Assembly (NCBI GenBank): GCA_036365145.1
Contig: JAEOAD010001365.1
Location: forward strand, 3,803,001 to 3,867,000
From: Orientallactaga sibirica
Taxonomy: Eukaryota > Chordata > Mammalia > Rodentia > Dipodidae
Reading direction: 5' to 3'
DNA: 64,000 bases
Part shown: piece by piece, positions 23,637 to 36,000 of the stretch
Position numbering within the stretch: the stretch's first letter is position 1
How the letters are laid out: each line of letters starts with the position of its first letter
Translations under genes and position numbers: made by a program
The notes under the pieces: model-generated
The model's input: the letters and a program-made list of their open reading frames with translations, nothing else
The model's database searches: none
What the model was told of the DNA's origin: nothing

Positions 23637-25165
23637 CATGGAGATGGACCACATCCACTCCACTTCTATTAATGTTCAGTGAGAGAACACGGATGGAGAT
23701 AGACCTCATCCACTCCACTTCTATTAAGGTTCAGTGAGAGAACATGGATGGAGATGGACCACATCCACTCCACTTCTATTAATGTTCAGTGAGAGAACAC
23801 GGATGGAGATGGACCACATCCACTCCACTTCTATTAATGTTCAGTGAGAGAACACGGATGGAGATGGACCACATCCACTCCACACGGATGGAGATTAATG
23901 CTCAGTGAGAGAACACGGATGGAGATGGACATCCCTCCACTTCACATCCACTCCACTTCTATTAATGTTCAGTGAGAGAACACGGATGGAGATGGACCAC
24001 ATCCACTCCACTTCTATTAAGGTTCAGTGAGAGAACACGGATGGAGATGGACCACATCCACTCCACTTCTATTAATGTTCAGTGAGAGAACACGGATGGA
24101 GATAGACCACATCCACTCCACTTCTATTAATGTTCAGTGAGAGAACATGGATGGAGATGGACCACATCCACTCCACTTCTATTAAGGTTCAGTGAGAGAA
24201 CACGGATGGAGATGGACCACATCCACTCCACTTCTATTAAGGCTCAGTGAGAGAACACGGATGGAGATGGACCACATCCACTCCACTTCTATTAAGGCTC
24301 AGTGAGAGAACACGGATGGAGATGGACCACATCCACTCCACTTCTATTAAGGCTCAGTGAGAGAACACGGATGGAGATGGACCACATCCACTCCACTTCT
24401 ATTAAGGCTCAGTGAAAGAACACGGATGGAGATAGACCTCATCCATTCCACTTCTATTAAGGTTCAGTGAGAGAACACGGATGGAGATAGACCACATCCA
24501 CTCCACTTCTATTAATGTTCGGTGAGAGAACACGGATGGAGATAGACCACATCCACTCTCCACTATTAAGGTTCAGTGAGAGAACACGGATGGAGATTCT
24601 ATTAATGTTCGGTCAGTGAGAGAACACGGATGGGATGGAGATCAGACCACATCCACTCCACTTCTTATTAAGGCTCAGTGAGAGAAGGATGGATGGAGAT
24701 AGACCACATCCACTCCACTTCTATTAAGGCTCAGTGAGAGAACACGGATGGAGATAGACCACATCCACTCCACTTCTATTAAGGCTCAGTGAGAGAACAC
24801 GGATGGAGATGGACCACATCCACTCCACTTCTATTAATGTTCAGTGAGAGAACACGGATGGAGATAGACCACATCCACTCCACTTCTATTAAGGCTCAGT
24901 GAGAGAACACGGATGGAGATAGACCACATCCACTCCACTTCTATTAATGTTCAGTGAGAGAACACGGATGGAGATAGGCCTCATCCACTCCACTTCTATT
25001 AAGGTTCAGTGATAGAACATGGATGGAGATAGACCACATCCACTCCACTTCTATTAAGGTTCAGTGAGAGAACACGGATGGAGATGGACCACATCCACTC
25101 CACTTCTATTAAGGCTCAGTGAGAGAACACGGATGGAGATGGACCACATCCACTCCACTTCTATC
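23637..25165 (+). repeat. 55-bp minisatellite, ~28 copies
   Basis: Unit landmarks gagatggacc / acatccactccacttctatt / gttcagtgagagaacacgga; gagatrgacc falls at 23641, 23696 and 23751, i.e. every 55 bases. Variants alternate aatgttc, aaggttc and aaggctc, and gatgg with gatag. Scrambled units lie at 23885-23945 and 24560-24700. Confidence 0.95.
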
Positions 25166-25849
25166 AAGTATCATGATGGCATTTATTATTGTTACTTTAC
25201 TGGTACTTTGTCTCAACATGGAGGATTGAGCTATAAATGCTGTCTTTTCAACTCAGCCATATCTTGAGATCACATTTTTCTGTTTGCTGGATCAATATGG
25301 AAAGTGTGGGATCAATTTTTCAGAATCTCCTGCAGTTAATTTATTCCAACTTATTCATTCTTAGGATCAATGCAGTATATTCCCCAAAAGTTTTTGATTT
25401 CACCAAGGATTTTACATTACCAATTTTATTTGCTTACGTTTTTAAAATATCTCCTCTGTTTCTCTGGGTGTATTTCTTTTTATTTTCCTGATATGAATTC
25501 ATGTTCTTTCTTTATTGATCAGCATTGCGAGAATTTTATCTGTTTCATTGATCTTTTCATAAAGTTCATTCTTAAATTTATTTTCTGCCCCTACTATTTA
25601 ACTCATAGATTTCCAGTTCTGTTACTAACTCCTTTCTCTCCCTTCCTCATGCTTGCTTTGAACTCCATCCTTTCACTTACTCAGATGGATCTGAGTTTGC
25701 ATTTTTCTCTTTAGAAGTAGATAGAGTTTGCTAATTGTTTGTGAGCACAACCTTGTCCATATCCTAGTAAATTTTGATTGGTTTGTTTTTTGACCCAAGA
25801 AATTAACTAATTCATTCCATATTGATGTCTTTGTATATTTTTGGTTAAC

Positions 25850-26068
25850 TTTATTTTTATTTATTTGTGAGAGAGAATGGGCCACCAGTCACCTCTCAGC
25901 TGATGTGAATGAACTCCAGATGCATGAGCCCCCCTTGTGGTTAAGTGTGGCATTGCGCCCTTGCATCACTTTTCCATCTGGCTAAACATGGGACCTAAAG
26001 AATGGAACAGGCATCATTAGGCTTGCTTAGCAGGCAGGCACCTTAACACTAAGCCATTTCTCCAGCCC
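25850..26068 (-). mobile_element. B2-like SINE, long subfamily
   Basis: ttatttatttgtgagagaga tail, cttgtggttaagtgtggcat module, promoter end taagccatttctccagccc. Confidence 0.85.
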
Positions 26069-26084
26069 TATTTTTATTTATTTT

Positions 26085-26301
26085 TTAAAAATATTTTCAC
26101 TTTTATTTATTTGAGAGAGATAGAAAGAAGCAGATAAATATATAGAGAGAATGGGCACACCAGGGCCTCCAGCTCCTCCAAACGAACTCCAGACACATGT
26201 GCCACTTTGTGTATCTAGCTTTACTTGGTTCTGGGAAATCAAACCCAGGTCCTTTGGCTTTGCAGGCAAACACCTTAACTGCTACACATCTCTCCAGCCC
26301 T
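26085..26301 (-). mobile_element. B2-like SINE, short subfamily
   Basis: Directly next to the previous copy: tttatttatttgagagagat, then gtgccactttgtgtatctag, promoter end acatctctccagccc. Confidence 0.85.
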
Positions 26302-26437
26302 TTCTTGGTTAACTTTTTGTTATTACTAAGTTTTGTCACTGTTTGTAGTTAAGAAATGTGGCTTTTATAAGAAAAAAAAAGGTTTTAAATTCATTTTGAG
26401 ATTTTTCTTTGTGGCCTATTTAAAAATACTGTCAGTC

Positions 26438-26604
26438 TAAGCCGGGCGTGGTGGTGTACGCCTTTAATCCCAGCACTTGGGAGGCTGAGGTAGGAGGATC
26501 ATTGTGAGTTTGAGGCCACCCTGAGACTACATAGTGAATTCCAGGTCAGCCTGGGCCAGAGTGAGACCCTACCTCGAAAACCCAAAATAAAAAACAAAAT
26601 AAAA
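26438..26604 (+). mobile_element. B1 SINE
   Basis: taagccgggcgtggtggtgt to gtgagaccctacctcgaaaa and an A-rich tail. Confidence 0.95.
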
Positions 26605-26611
26605 TACTGTC

Positions 26612-26918
26612 AGTCTGGAGAGATGTCTTAGTAGTTAAGACACTTGCCTGTGAAGCCTAAGGACCCATGTTCCACTCTCCAGTCCTATGTAAGCCAGATG
26701 CACAAGGTGATGCAAGTGTGCAGGGTCGCACAGATGCACAAGGTGATGCAAGTGTGCAGGGTCACACAGATGCACAAGGTGATGCAAGTGTGCAGGGTCG
26801 CACAGATGCACAAGGTGACGCAAGTGTGCAGGGTCGCACAGATGCACAAGGTGGCGTACACGTCTGGAGTTCGATTGCAGTGCGAGGCCCTGGTGCGCCA
26901 GTTCTCTTTCTCTCTTTC

Positions 26919-26960
<42 letters not shown>

Positions 26961-26962
26961 AA
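26612..26962 (+). mobile_element. B2-like SINE with internal expansion
   Basis: Promoter end tctggagagatgtcttagta at 26612, normal variable-region edge acgtctggagttcgattgca at 26858, then a (CT)n run (26921-26957) before the short A-run. The module between them has been tandemly expanded (see 26693-26860). Confidence 0.9.
26693..26860 (+). repeat. 36-bp tandem repeat inside a SINE, ~4.6 copies
   Basis: cagatgcacaaggtgatgca then agtgtgcagggtcgca repeated; a 12-codon periodic ORF results on both strands (36 is divisible by 3), not a gene. The last copy reverts to the normal SINE sequence ggtggcgtacacgtctgg. Confidence 0.95.
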
Positions 26963-27189
26963 GATGTGTGCCACCATGCCTAGCAAAAAATAAAAATGAA
27001 ATAAATAAAAGTATTGCCAGTATTTGTAGAATACTGAAAATGCTTAGTTTCCACTTTAGAGTGGGTATTTTGGTGCACATGAACCAGGCTGATCTTCTCT
27101 AGCCTTCTTCCTCTTCCCTTATCTTTGCACATCTGCTCTAAGATCATGGCAGGTTGCCTTGTGAACTCCACTGTGTGCGGTGCCATGGG

Positions 27190-27358
27190 TTTTGTTTTGT
27201 TTTGTTTTTGTTTTTTGTTTTTTGAGGTAGGGTTTCACTCTGGCCCAGGCTGACCTGGAATTCACTATATATTCTCAGGTGGCCTCAAACTCATGGCTGA
27301 TCCTCCTACCTCTGCCTCCTGAGCTGGGATTAAAGGCGTGCACCATCATGCCTGGCTT
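27190..27358 (-). mobile_element. B1 SINE
   Basis: TTTTG-rich tail, tttgaggtagggtttcactc to gcgtgcaccatcatgcctgg. Confidence 0.9.
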
Positions 27359-27359
27359 T

Positions 27360-28010
27360 GCAGTGGGTTTTTTTATATGAGTGGTGTGAGGTGCGGGTTG
27401 TCTTGTTATCCTCTACCTTTTCACAAGTACAAGAAACCTGTCTTCACCAGCTGCATCCTGAATCCGATTTCACCTCATTTTGATGTTGGTTGTATGCACG
27501 TGCACTGGCACAAGCACTGCTCTCTTACTTGGTACTCTCTGCTTTCTACTTTTCTTTATGGGTTTAAATTTTTTTCTGTCTTTGAAAAATTGTAGTTTCT
27601 TTTGTACTCTTTTATGCACTTTTACCTTTATAGTAGAGCTACCTTCAAATTTAGACAAAGAAATGACCCATGTTTCTCGGTTAAAATTAAGTTCATATCC
27701 AGTTCTCACTCAAAGAATTAGAAATATAGCATACTTTTAAGCTCCTGCTTGCTTTTTAATCTCCTCTTTCTTTCTGCCTCTCAGTTTTTTAATCATATGG
27801 TTTCTATTTCCTTGAATTGCTTTTACATGTTTATTGTTTTATAATGATTTTAACCACAGATATTTAGACTGGATACCATCTCATATGCTTGTTGTTTGGC
27901 TCATTTTTTTTTTGTTTTGTTTTTTAGTTCCTCACATGTAGGAGAATTTTAAATAGAACCCTTTAGGAGACTTTTTATTTTCTTGTCTAGATACCTCTAG
28001 GATCTTTTTT
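27360..28010. other. AT-rich intron, possibly more old L1
   Basis: No gene or clear repeat structure. The AT-rich texture (e.g. 27780-27960) could be decayed L1, but I cannot align it. Confidence 0.3.
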
Positions 28011-28011
28011 T

Positions 28012-28232
28012 TTTGTTGTTTATTTTATTTTATTTTTTTTTATTTGAGAGAGGGAGAGAGAAAAAGAGAATGAATGAATGAATGAATGAAGGTGCACCAG
28101 GGCCTCTAGCACTGCAAACGAACTGCAGACATATGCGCCACCCTGTACATCTGGCTTATGTGGGTCCTGGGAATTGAACCTTTGGCTTTGCAGGCAAGTG
28201 CCTTAACTGCTAAGCTATCTCTCGACCCCCCT
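28012..28232 (-). mobile_element. B2-like SINE, short subfamily
   Basis: TTTTA-rich tail, an internal (GAAT)n microsatellite at 28070-28091, gcgccaccctgtacatctgg, and promoter end taagctatctctcgacccc. Confidence 0.85.
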
Positions 28233-28239
28233 CTTTTTA

Positions 28240-28372
28240 AAAATTTTTTTCAGACAGGGTATCATGTAGTCCAGGAGCTTACTATGTAGCCAAGGATGAC
28301 CTTGAACTTCTAATCCTCCTGTTTCTGCTTCCTGATTGCCAAGGTTAAAAGCATTCACCACACCTAATATAT
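28240..28372 (-). mobile_element. Old B1 SINE
   Basis: cagacagggtatcatgtagt to aaaagcattcaccacaccta; strongly diverged. Confidence 0.55.
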
Positions 28373-28591
28373 GCCATTCTGGGGATTGAACTCAGGGCTT
28401 CATGCTTGCTAGCTACTCTTCCAGTTGAGCTGCTCTTCAGAGGGACAGTGTGTCCTATGCTCTGTCTTGGTTTCTTTCTAGGACCGTGTAAAAGTGGACT
28501 TTGGGGGCCCAGCCTCTGTTGGGTCAAGACCGTGATGGGGGAGGGGGATACCTAGAGTCTCGTGGATGCTAGGCAAGCACTCTGCCACAGC

Positions 28592-28705
28592 CCCCATTTT
28601 ACCTTTGTAATAGCTTCCAGCTCACTCTGTAGCCCAGGTAGACCTTGAACATGTGATCTTCCTGCCTCTGCCTCCCAAGTAGCTTTGATTACATACCTGT
28701 ATACC
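28592..28705 (-). mobile_element. Old B1 SINE fragment
   Basis: agctcactctgtagcccagg to tttgattacatacctgtata. Confidence 0.55.
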
Positions 28706-29399
28706 AAGTCCCAATTCCATGAGTTTGAAAGGCCAGAGTTTGAAAACTGGTAGCCCCTGGGTTCTGCCCAGTGCACAGGCAGCTGCAGTTTGGCCATTGC
28801 AATGGGGTTTTTATTTGTTCCTTTGAGTTAATTTAAACAAGTGATTAAAATTCAGGAGTTTTTTTGGCTTTGGGGGGAAAATGAGCACAGCTCACCTTGA
28901 CTGGAACCCCACAGAGCAATGGCCCTGTGGGTGGCAACTGAGTGGCCTTCCCATATGCCACTGGCCCCACCCCTCCCTGCTGACTCCCCCAGCTTGAGGT
29001 TCCCCTTTTCATCACACTCAGAATACTGACTCTCTCCTAGGTGAGAAAGATTTCTCATACCAGCATCTCTATCAACAAAGTAAATACTCACTTGTTTCAG
29101 GGGGAAAAGGCAAAGCCGTGGAAGTGCAAGAGAAAGAAGACAAGGTTTTATTCCTAGTATCCTGTGAACTCTGCTCCTGCCAGGGACCTCCAGGGTTGAG
29201 TTGGTTCTGTCCCCATCCCACCCCCAGTAGCAAGGAGCCCCCTGGCAGGTAGGAAGGTATGTAGACCCCACACCCATCTTAGAGGTGCCCAGGCTTCTGC
29301 TATGAACAGTAGGTACCATTGTGGCATCCTGGGCATCTAGTGAGGGGCTGCCCAGGAGAGGTGATTTCAGGTTGGCTCCTGAGTGGGCAGACAGCTGTG

Positions 29400-29540
29400 A
29401 TTATGCTGCAAGGTTTGGTGCCAGTTTTTAGAAAATTCTCATCCAGACCTTTTACATTCTGGTGCAAAAAGACATTCCCTGTGGGAGCAATTATTCTGGG
29501 CCAAGAGTTTTTTCCCTCCTAGCTGTGAATTCTGTAGATG
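29400..29540. promoter_or_regulatory. Weak candidate conserved element
   Basis: Repeat-free AT-rich stretch (agggagcaattattctgg-like core at 29482-29500) in a GC-richer neighbourhood. Offered only because its texture matches the stronger candidates. Confidence 0.15.
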
Positions 29541-31759
29541 TCATGAAGGGTTTAACCCTAGAACTCTGAAAGGCATTTTCATCTGCCAGCAGGCACGTCT
29601 GCTCTTGAAACCTGGAGGTAATTTATGATTGAAGCACAGAGAGGGGTCTCCCGTCTATATGGAAGCCCCAACAGTAGGCCCCCTCTTGGGTTGGGGGATG
29701 AGGCCTCCCAGGCTTGGTGAGCCTCTTCCCTGCTTGTGTGGCTCACACTGTGTTTGGCTTCCCTCAGTGTAGGACACAGGTGGTGGGCAGTGTGGGCCTT
29801 CTGGCTTCCTGCAGCAGCTGTCCAGGGGTGTGCCACAGTCCCAGACCCAGCCTTGGTTTTCCATGGTTGCCCCAGAACAGAAGGTAGAGGAGTGCTCAGG
29901 TGGGGGTAGACAGTCAGCAGGCCAGGCCACCTTTCTTTGCTTGGCCACTGCTTCTGCAACTGCCATGGGGGACTGACACCCAGCTGTGGATGGCATCTGG
30001 TCTGGGATAGACCTCATGCTGGGAGCTGACCTATTGGGATTCTGCCCTGCAAGGTGTTTTCCTGGCTCCAGCACCTGCTGAGGCTGGCAGGTGGGAAGGA
30101 GGAACCAGAAAGTGTCTGGGCTAAGTGCTGCTCACAGACCTGGCCGGCTCCCTCCATGTGAACTCACACTCTTTGGTCAAGCCGTTTCTGCAGAGGATGG
30201 GTCCGGTGTCTGTGCCTGCACATTCCATTCTGATGATGCATTTGTGCAACTGCTTGTGTATTCCACTGAGGCTGCCCTGTACAAGCAGCAGATGTACACA
30301 TTTGCACGAGTGTATGTGCATGTGTGCACCCACATATCTTGGGACTTATCCTACAGGCACACTTGTGACAGCACTCTGGGCCTACTTTTGATCATGAGTG
30401 GCAGTTTCTGGCTTTCTCTGTGTCTGGGCCAGGCCAGCTGCCATATCATGGAATTCAGCGGAAGCTCTGTTGCCTGTTCCGGTGCCTGTCCTGAGTATCA
30501 CAACTAGAACTAGGTCGGCTGGGGCAGGCCCAGCCCGAGGGGCCCAGGGCTGCTTGTTGGAAAACTCTGTGTGGGTCCCACCCCTGTGGCAGACTGGCTG
30601 GGCTTTGTTTTTGCCGTTTCACTTTCTTCATTTTCATCTGAGCAAGAGAAGTGTATGATGCCTTTCCCAGCAGTTGATGACTGTGGGGATAGGAACACGT
30701 GAAAGCTGTGTCCCAGGATCACTGACACATTGGTGGAGAAGGCCTCGCCGCCCTGCAGGGTTGGGAGACTGATGTCTGCCTGTGGGGTCTTGCACTGACT
30801 GTGGCAGCCCTGGCTGTGAGCGTTCCCTTTGGTGGTTAGGCACTCTGGAAAGGGACTACCATCTGTAGGGTGGAGGACAAGATTCCTCCTGAATGTACAA
30901 GTGGGGAATCTTACCCCCACCCCCATCAGCCAAGCCAGATAGTGTATACCCTGGAGTCCTCAGGGACATTGTGCAAAGGGTAGCAGGGGCTTGGCCTGGC
31001 CTGGACACCTGGTATTGGCTGGAGCTTAGCAGTCCTTCCCATTCCACAGTGAAGAAGCTCTGGGTGCCCAGCAAGCCACACCCACTGCCACCCGCTGGTC
31101 AGTGATTTCTCCCTGGCGTTGGCTTGTGCAGAACTGGCTTTCACAGTCTGTCCATATAGTTTCAGCCTGTGCCGGAGTCTTTGAATCATTTATCTTGGCA
31201 GTTCTTCTGAAAGCTAGAGAAAGGTGGAAATTCATCTAGGTCCTGAGAAAGAGCCTGGGAAAAAAAAAGTGTTCAGTGGCTGTAGTGATGGCTGCCATGA
31301 TGGGTGGCATGCCTGGAGATAATGCTGGTGGCTGGGAGATCAAACAGCTGAGAAATGGTTTCCCAGGAAGAACCTGGGGAATTCTAAGTAGATAATGAGT
31401 AGTGACTTTCTTTTGATTTACAGCGAGACTTGGCAATCAATCTGCAATGCTTTGAAGGGGGAAGGAGTGAATCTAACTGGCAGTCTGTTTGGGACCAGCA
31501 GTCCTTAGGGAGGAGGGGTAGAACCGGCCCGGCGGGCGTGCAGGCGAGGGCTGCTCCTCTCTCTCCTCTGACATGAGAACCCAGGCCTTTCCTCCATGTT
31601 GTGCTAGGGCTGGCAGTAGAGGACTCTGCCTTCTCACTAAGGCCCCTGCCAAGACCTCACATTTGACCCTGGTAGAATTCAGGTGATGCAGGTCCCTGTG
31701 GTTTATGGCCACAGACTCCCTGAGAGACCTGAGGACCACTCCATCACATCCCTGGCTTA

Positions 31760-32000
31760 GAGGTGTTAATTGAAGCTGCCATAACAAAATACCACCAATT
31801 AGGAGATCTAAATAATAGAAATTTATTTCTTGCAATCTTGGATCCTGGAAGTCAAGATCAAGGTGTCAGCTAGGTTGTTTTTCCTGAGGCCTCTTCCTGG
31901 CTTGCAGCCATCTCACCTTTTCCTCATGTGGCCTTTCTTCTATTTGGACATCCCACGTTTCCCCTCAGCAAGCCCAGTCTTCTGTGTGGTCAACCCCATG
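31760..32000 (+). mobile_element. Ancient mammalian repeat fragment
   Basis: gaagctgccataacaaaata, tagaaatttatttcttgcaa and gaagtcaagatcaaggtgtc follow in order a widespread eutherian repeat consensus that I recognise but cannot name with certainty (MaLR or MER class). Confidence 0.5.
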
Positions 32001-32861
32001 GTCCACGTTACCTCTCACAGGGCCTGTTTTGGTAGCCTCAGTTCAGCGTTTCCACTTCTTCACACCCCTGTCTCTGAACATTCTTGTGGCTCTGGGGTGC
32101 CCATGGCCAAGTTTGAAAAGCATCATTGGAGGAGCGCCCTTCAGCACTGACAGTCCCTTTCCACCAGCAGACCCCTCAGGGCTCCTCTCTGCTATTCTGC
32201 TTCCCTTCTGCAGGGCAGGGCTGGCCTTTAGGGATGGGTGCACAGCTGAACTCCAGGAAGAAGACACAGGCAAGGGGAGTGCCCACAGTGAAAAACTGTG
32301 ACTCTTGGTGAGGCCAAAGAGGTCCCAGGAGCCAGCTTAGCACCTGCCACATGGCAGGAAGGCGCACAGTAAAGGGCATAATGAGTGGGTCTTGGTGGGT
32401 GGAGAGGAACAGGCAGTAGTGCCAGGGCCTAGTGAGACACATCCTAGAAAGAGCTGAGACACACAGTCTGCTGTGGCAAGTGGATGGAGGACGGGAAGAA
32501 AGCTGATGAATGTGGCTCTGCAAGGAGGAGCGTGTGGAGCTGAGTTCGCAGATAGAGTGGGTTTGGGACATGAGCAAATGAGGGATCCCAGCCACCAAGT
32601 GGTGTTGGGCTATGTTGTGTAGATCGAGTCCAACTTGCCTGGTAAGCATGGCCTATCCCCCACAGGGAGGCTGGCCCAGACAGCCCTAGGTGCCTTGTGT
32701 AGTCAGCTGATTTCTTTGTCATCTGCTTCCGGCCTCCATCATGGTATTTACTTCAGATTCACAGAGGTTTTGTCCTTGGGCTATGCTTTTATGAGGCTCA
32801 TGAATTTGGACAGAGAAATCACTAGGGTCCTGATGCTGCATTTTTAAAGAGGTAGAATGGG

Positions 32862-32887
32862 TGTGTGTGTGTGTGTGTGTGTGTGTA
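32862..32887 (+). repeat. (GT)n microsatellite
   Basis: About 13 GT units. Confidence 0.95.
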
Positions 32888-32929
32888 AGATGGCGCATCA
32901 CACATGCCCTTGTGCCCCCAACTCTCAAG

Positions 32930-33060
32930 TCAGACAATGCCGTTGCCTCTTTGAACCCATTCATTTCCTCACCCAACATTTAGTAAGCCCCTATTACCTA
33001 GTGACAGACAGTCCAGGAATGTAGTTGTGAAGGAAGGTTCCTGCCCATAGATAGAGCACA
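32930..33060 (+). mobile_element. L2 LINE 3'-end fragment; probable seed of the giant minisatellite
   Basis: cattcatttcctcacccaac, atttagtaagcccctattac and ctagtgacagacagtccagg align in order with the L2 3' end as I remember it (ttcattcattcaacaaat..tattgagcacctactatgtgccaggcactg; quoted in parts). The next L2 bases, gtgaacaaaa..tccctgccctcatggagc, correspond to the first minisatellite unit. Confidence 0.6.
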
Positions 33061-36000
33061 GTTGTGAAGGAAGGTTCCTGCCCATAGATAGAGCACAGGT
33101 GTGAAGGAAGGTTCCTGCCCATAGATAGAGCACAGGTGTGAAGGAAGGTTCCTGCCCCATAGATAGAGCACAGGTGTGAAGGAAGGTTCCTGCCCAAAGA
33201 TAGAGCACAGGTGTGAAGGAAGGTTCCTGCCCATAGATAGAGCACAGGTGTGAAGGAAGGTTCCTGCCCATAGATAGAGCACAGGTGTGAAGGAAGGTTC
33301 CTGCCCCCATAGATGGAGCACAGGTGTGAAGGAAGGTTCCTGCCCATAGATGGAGCACAGGTGTGATAGATGGAGCACAGGTTGAAGGAAGGTTCCCCCA
33401 TAGATGGAGCACAGGTGTGAAGGAAGGTTCCTGCCCCCATAGATGGAGCACAGGTGTGAAGGAAGGTTCCTGCCCCCATAGATGGAGCACAGGTGTGAAG
33501 GAAGGTTCCTGCCCATAGATGGAGCACAGGTGTGAAGGAAGGTTCCTGCCCATAGATGGAGCACAGGTGTGAAGGAAGGTTCCTGCCCCCATAGATGGAG
33601 CACAGGTGTGAAGGAAGGTTCCTGCCCATAGATGGAGCACAGGTGTGAAGGAAGGTTCCTGCCCATAGATAGAGCACAGGTGTGAAGGAAGGTTCCTGCC
33701 CATAGATGGAGCACAGGTGTGAAGGAAGGTTCCTGCCCATAGATGGAGCACAGGTGTGCACAGGAAGGTTCCTGCCCCATAGATGGAGCACAGGTGTGAA
33801 GGAAGGTTCCTGCCCATAGATGGAGCACAGGTGTGAAGGAAGGTTCCTGCCCATAGATGGAGCACAGGTGTGAAGGAAGGTTCCTGCCCATAGATGGAGC
33901 ACAGGTGTGAAGGAAGGTTCCTGCCCCCATAGATGGAGCACAGGTGTGAAGGAAGGTTCCTGCCCATAGATGGAGCACAGGTGTGAAGGAAGGTTCCTGC
34001 CCATAGATAGAGCACAGGTGTGAAGGAAGGTTCCTGCCCATAGATGGAGCACAGGTGTGAAGGAAGGTTCCTGCCCATAGATGGAGCACAGGTGTGAAGG
34101 AAGGTTCCTGCCCCCATAGATGGAGCACAGGTGTGAAGGAAGGTTCCTGCCCATAGATGGAGCACAGGTGTGAAGGAAGGTTCCTGCCCATAGATGGAGC
34201 ACAGGTGTGAAGGAAGGTTCCTGCCCATAGATGGAGCACAGGTGTGAAGGAAGGTTCCTGCCCCCATAGATGGAGCACAGGTGTGAAGGAAGGTTCCTGC
34301 CCATAGATGGAGCACATGTGTGAAGGAAGGTTCCTGCCCATAGATGGAGCACAGGTGTGAAGGAAGGTTCCTGCCCATAGATGGAGCACAGGTGTGAAGG
34401 AAGGTTCCTGCCCATAGATGGAGCACAGGTGTGAAGGAAGGTTCCTGCCCATAGATGGAGCACAGGTGTGAAGGAAGGTTCCTGCCCATAGATGGAGCAC
34501 AGGTGTGAAGGAAGGTTCCTGCCCATAGATGGAGCACAGGTGTGAAGGAAGGTTCCTGCCCATAGATGGAGCACAGGTGTGAAGGAAGGTTCCTGTTCCC
34601 CCATAGATGGAGCACAGGTGTGAAGGAAGGTTCCTGCCCATAGATAGAGCACAGGTGTGAAGGAAGGTTCCTGCCCATAGATGGAGCACAGGTGTGAAGG
34701 AAGGTTCCTGCCCATAGATGGAGCACAGGTGTGAAGGAAGGTTCCTGCCCCCACAGTGTGAAGAGGTTCGCACAGGTGTGAAGGAAGGTTCCTGCCCATA
34801 GTGTGAAGGAAGGTTCCTGCCCATAGATGGAGCACAGGTGTGAAGGAAGGTTCCTGCCCATAGATGGAGCACAGGTGTGAAGGAAGGTTCCTGCCCATAG
34901 ATGGAGCACAGGTGTGAAGGAAGGTTCCTGCCCATAGATGGAGCACAGGTGTGAAGGAAGGTTCCTGCCCATAGATGGAGCACAGGTGTGAAGGAAGGTT
35001 CCTGCCCATAGATGGAGCACAGGTGTGAAGGAAGGTTCCTGCCCATAGATGGAGCACAGGTGTGAAGGAAGGTTCCTGCCCATAGATGGAGCACAGGTGT
35101 GAAGGAAGGTTCCTGCCCATAGATGGAGCACAGGTGTGAAGGAAGGTTCCTGCCCATAGATGGAGCACAGGTGTGAAGGAAGGTTCCTGCCCATAGATGG
35201 AGCACAGGTGTGAAGGAAGGTTCCTGCCCATAGATGGAGCACAGGTGTGAAGGAAGGTTCCTGCCCATAGATGGAGCACAGGTGTGAAGGAAGGTTCCTG
35301 CCCATAGATGGAGCACAGGTGTGAAGGAAGGTTCCTGCCCCCATAGATGGAGCACAGGTGTGAAGGAAGGTTCCTGCCCATAGATGGAGCACAGGTGTGA
35401 AGGAAGGTTCCTGCCCATAGATGGAGCACAGGTGTGAAGGAAGGTTCCTGCCCCATAGATGGAGCACAGGTGTGAAGGAAGGTTCCTGCCCCATAGATGG
35501 AGCACAGGTGTGAAGGAAGGTTCCTGCCCATAGATGGAGCACAGGTGTGAAGGAAGGTTCCTGCCCATAGATGGAGCACAGGTGTGAAGGAAGGTTCCTG
35601 CCCATAGATGGAGCACAGGTGTGAAGGAAGGTTCCTGCCCATAGATGGAGCACAGGTGTGAAGGAAGGTTCCTGCCCATAGATGGAGCACAGGTGTGAAG
35701 GAAGGTTCCTGCCCATAGATGGAGCACAGGTGTGAAGGAAGGTTCCTGCCCATAGATGGAGCACAGGTGTGAAGGAAGGTTCCTGCCCATAGATGGAGCA
35801 CAGGTGTGAAGGAAGGTTCCTGCCCATAGAGAGCACAGGTGTGAGCACAGGTGTGAGGTGTGAAGGAAGGTTCCTGCCCATAGATGGAGCACAGGTGTGA
35901 AGGAAGGTTCCTGCCCCCCATAGATGGAGCACAGGTGTGAAGGAAGGTTCCTGCCCATAGATGGAGCACAGGTGTGAAGGAAGGTTCCTGCCCATAGATG

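Larger units (their letters stand above)
25200..27180 (-). mobile_element. Old L1 fragment broken up by SINEs
   Basis: AT-rich pieces (e.g. 25480-25850 and 26300-26430, with aattttgattggtttgtttt and agaaatgtggcttttataag) have the content and order of the ORF2 region of an older L1, corresponding to about 20250-19800 of the large copy, with four SINEs inserted. Identity is weaker than for other elements. Confidence 0.45.

Noticed and set aside
22770..23718. Pro/Arg/Ser-rich ORFs of 180-300 codons (-) and Gly/Trp-rich ORFs of 180-236 codons (+)
   Set aside because: They lie on the GC-rich tandem array of the L1 5' region, with several frames open at once, typical of GC-rich repeats and not of a gene.
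26644..27102. 152-codon periodic ORF with a 12-residue repeat
   Set aside because: Falls entirely on a SINE with a 36-bp expansion followed by a CT run.
28852..29319. 155-codon ORF on the - strand
   Set aside because: No similarity that I recognise and no splice logic; the flanking sequence includes old SINE pieces.
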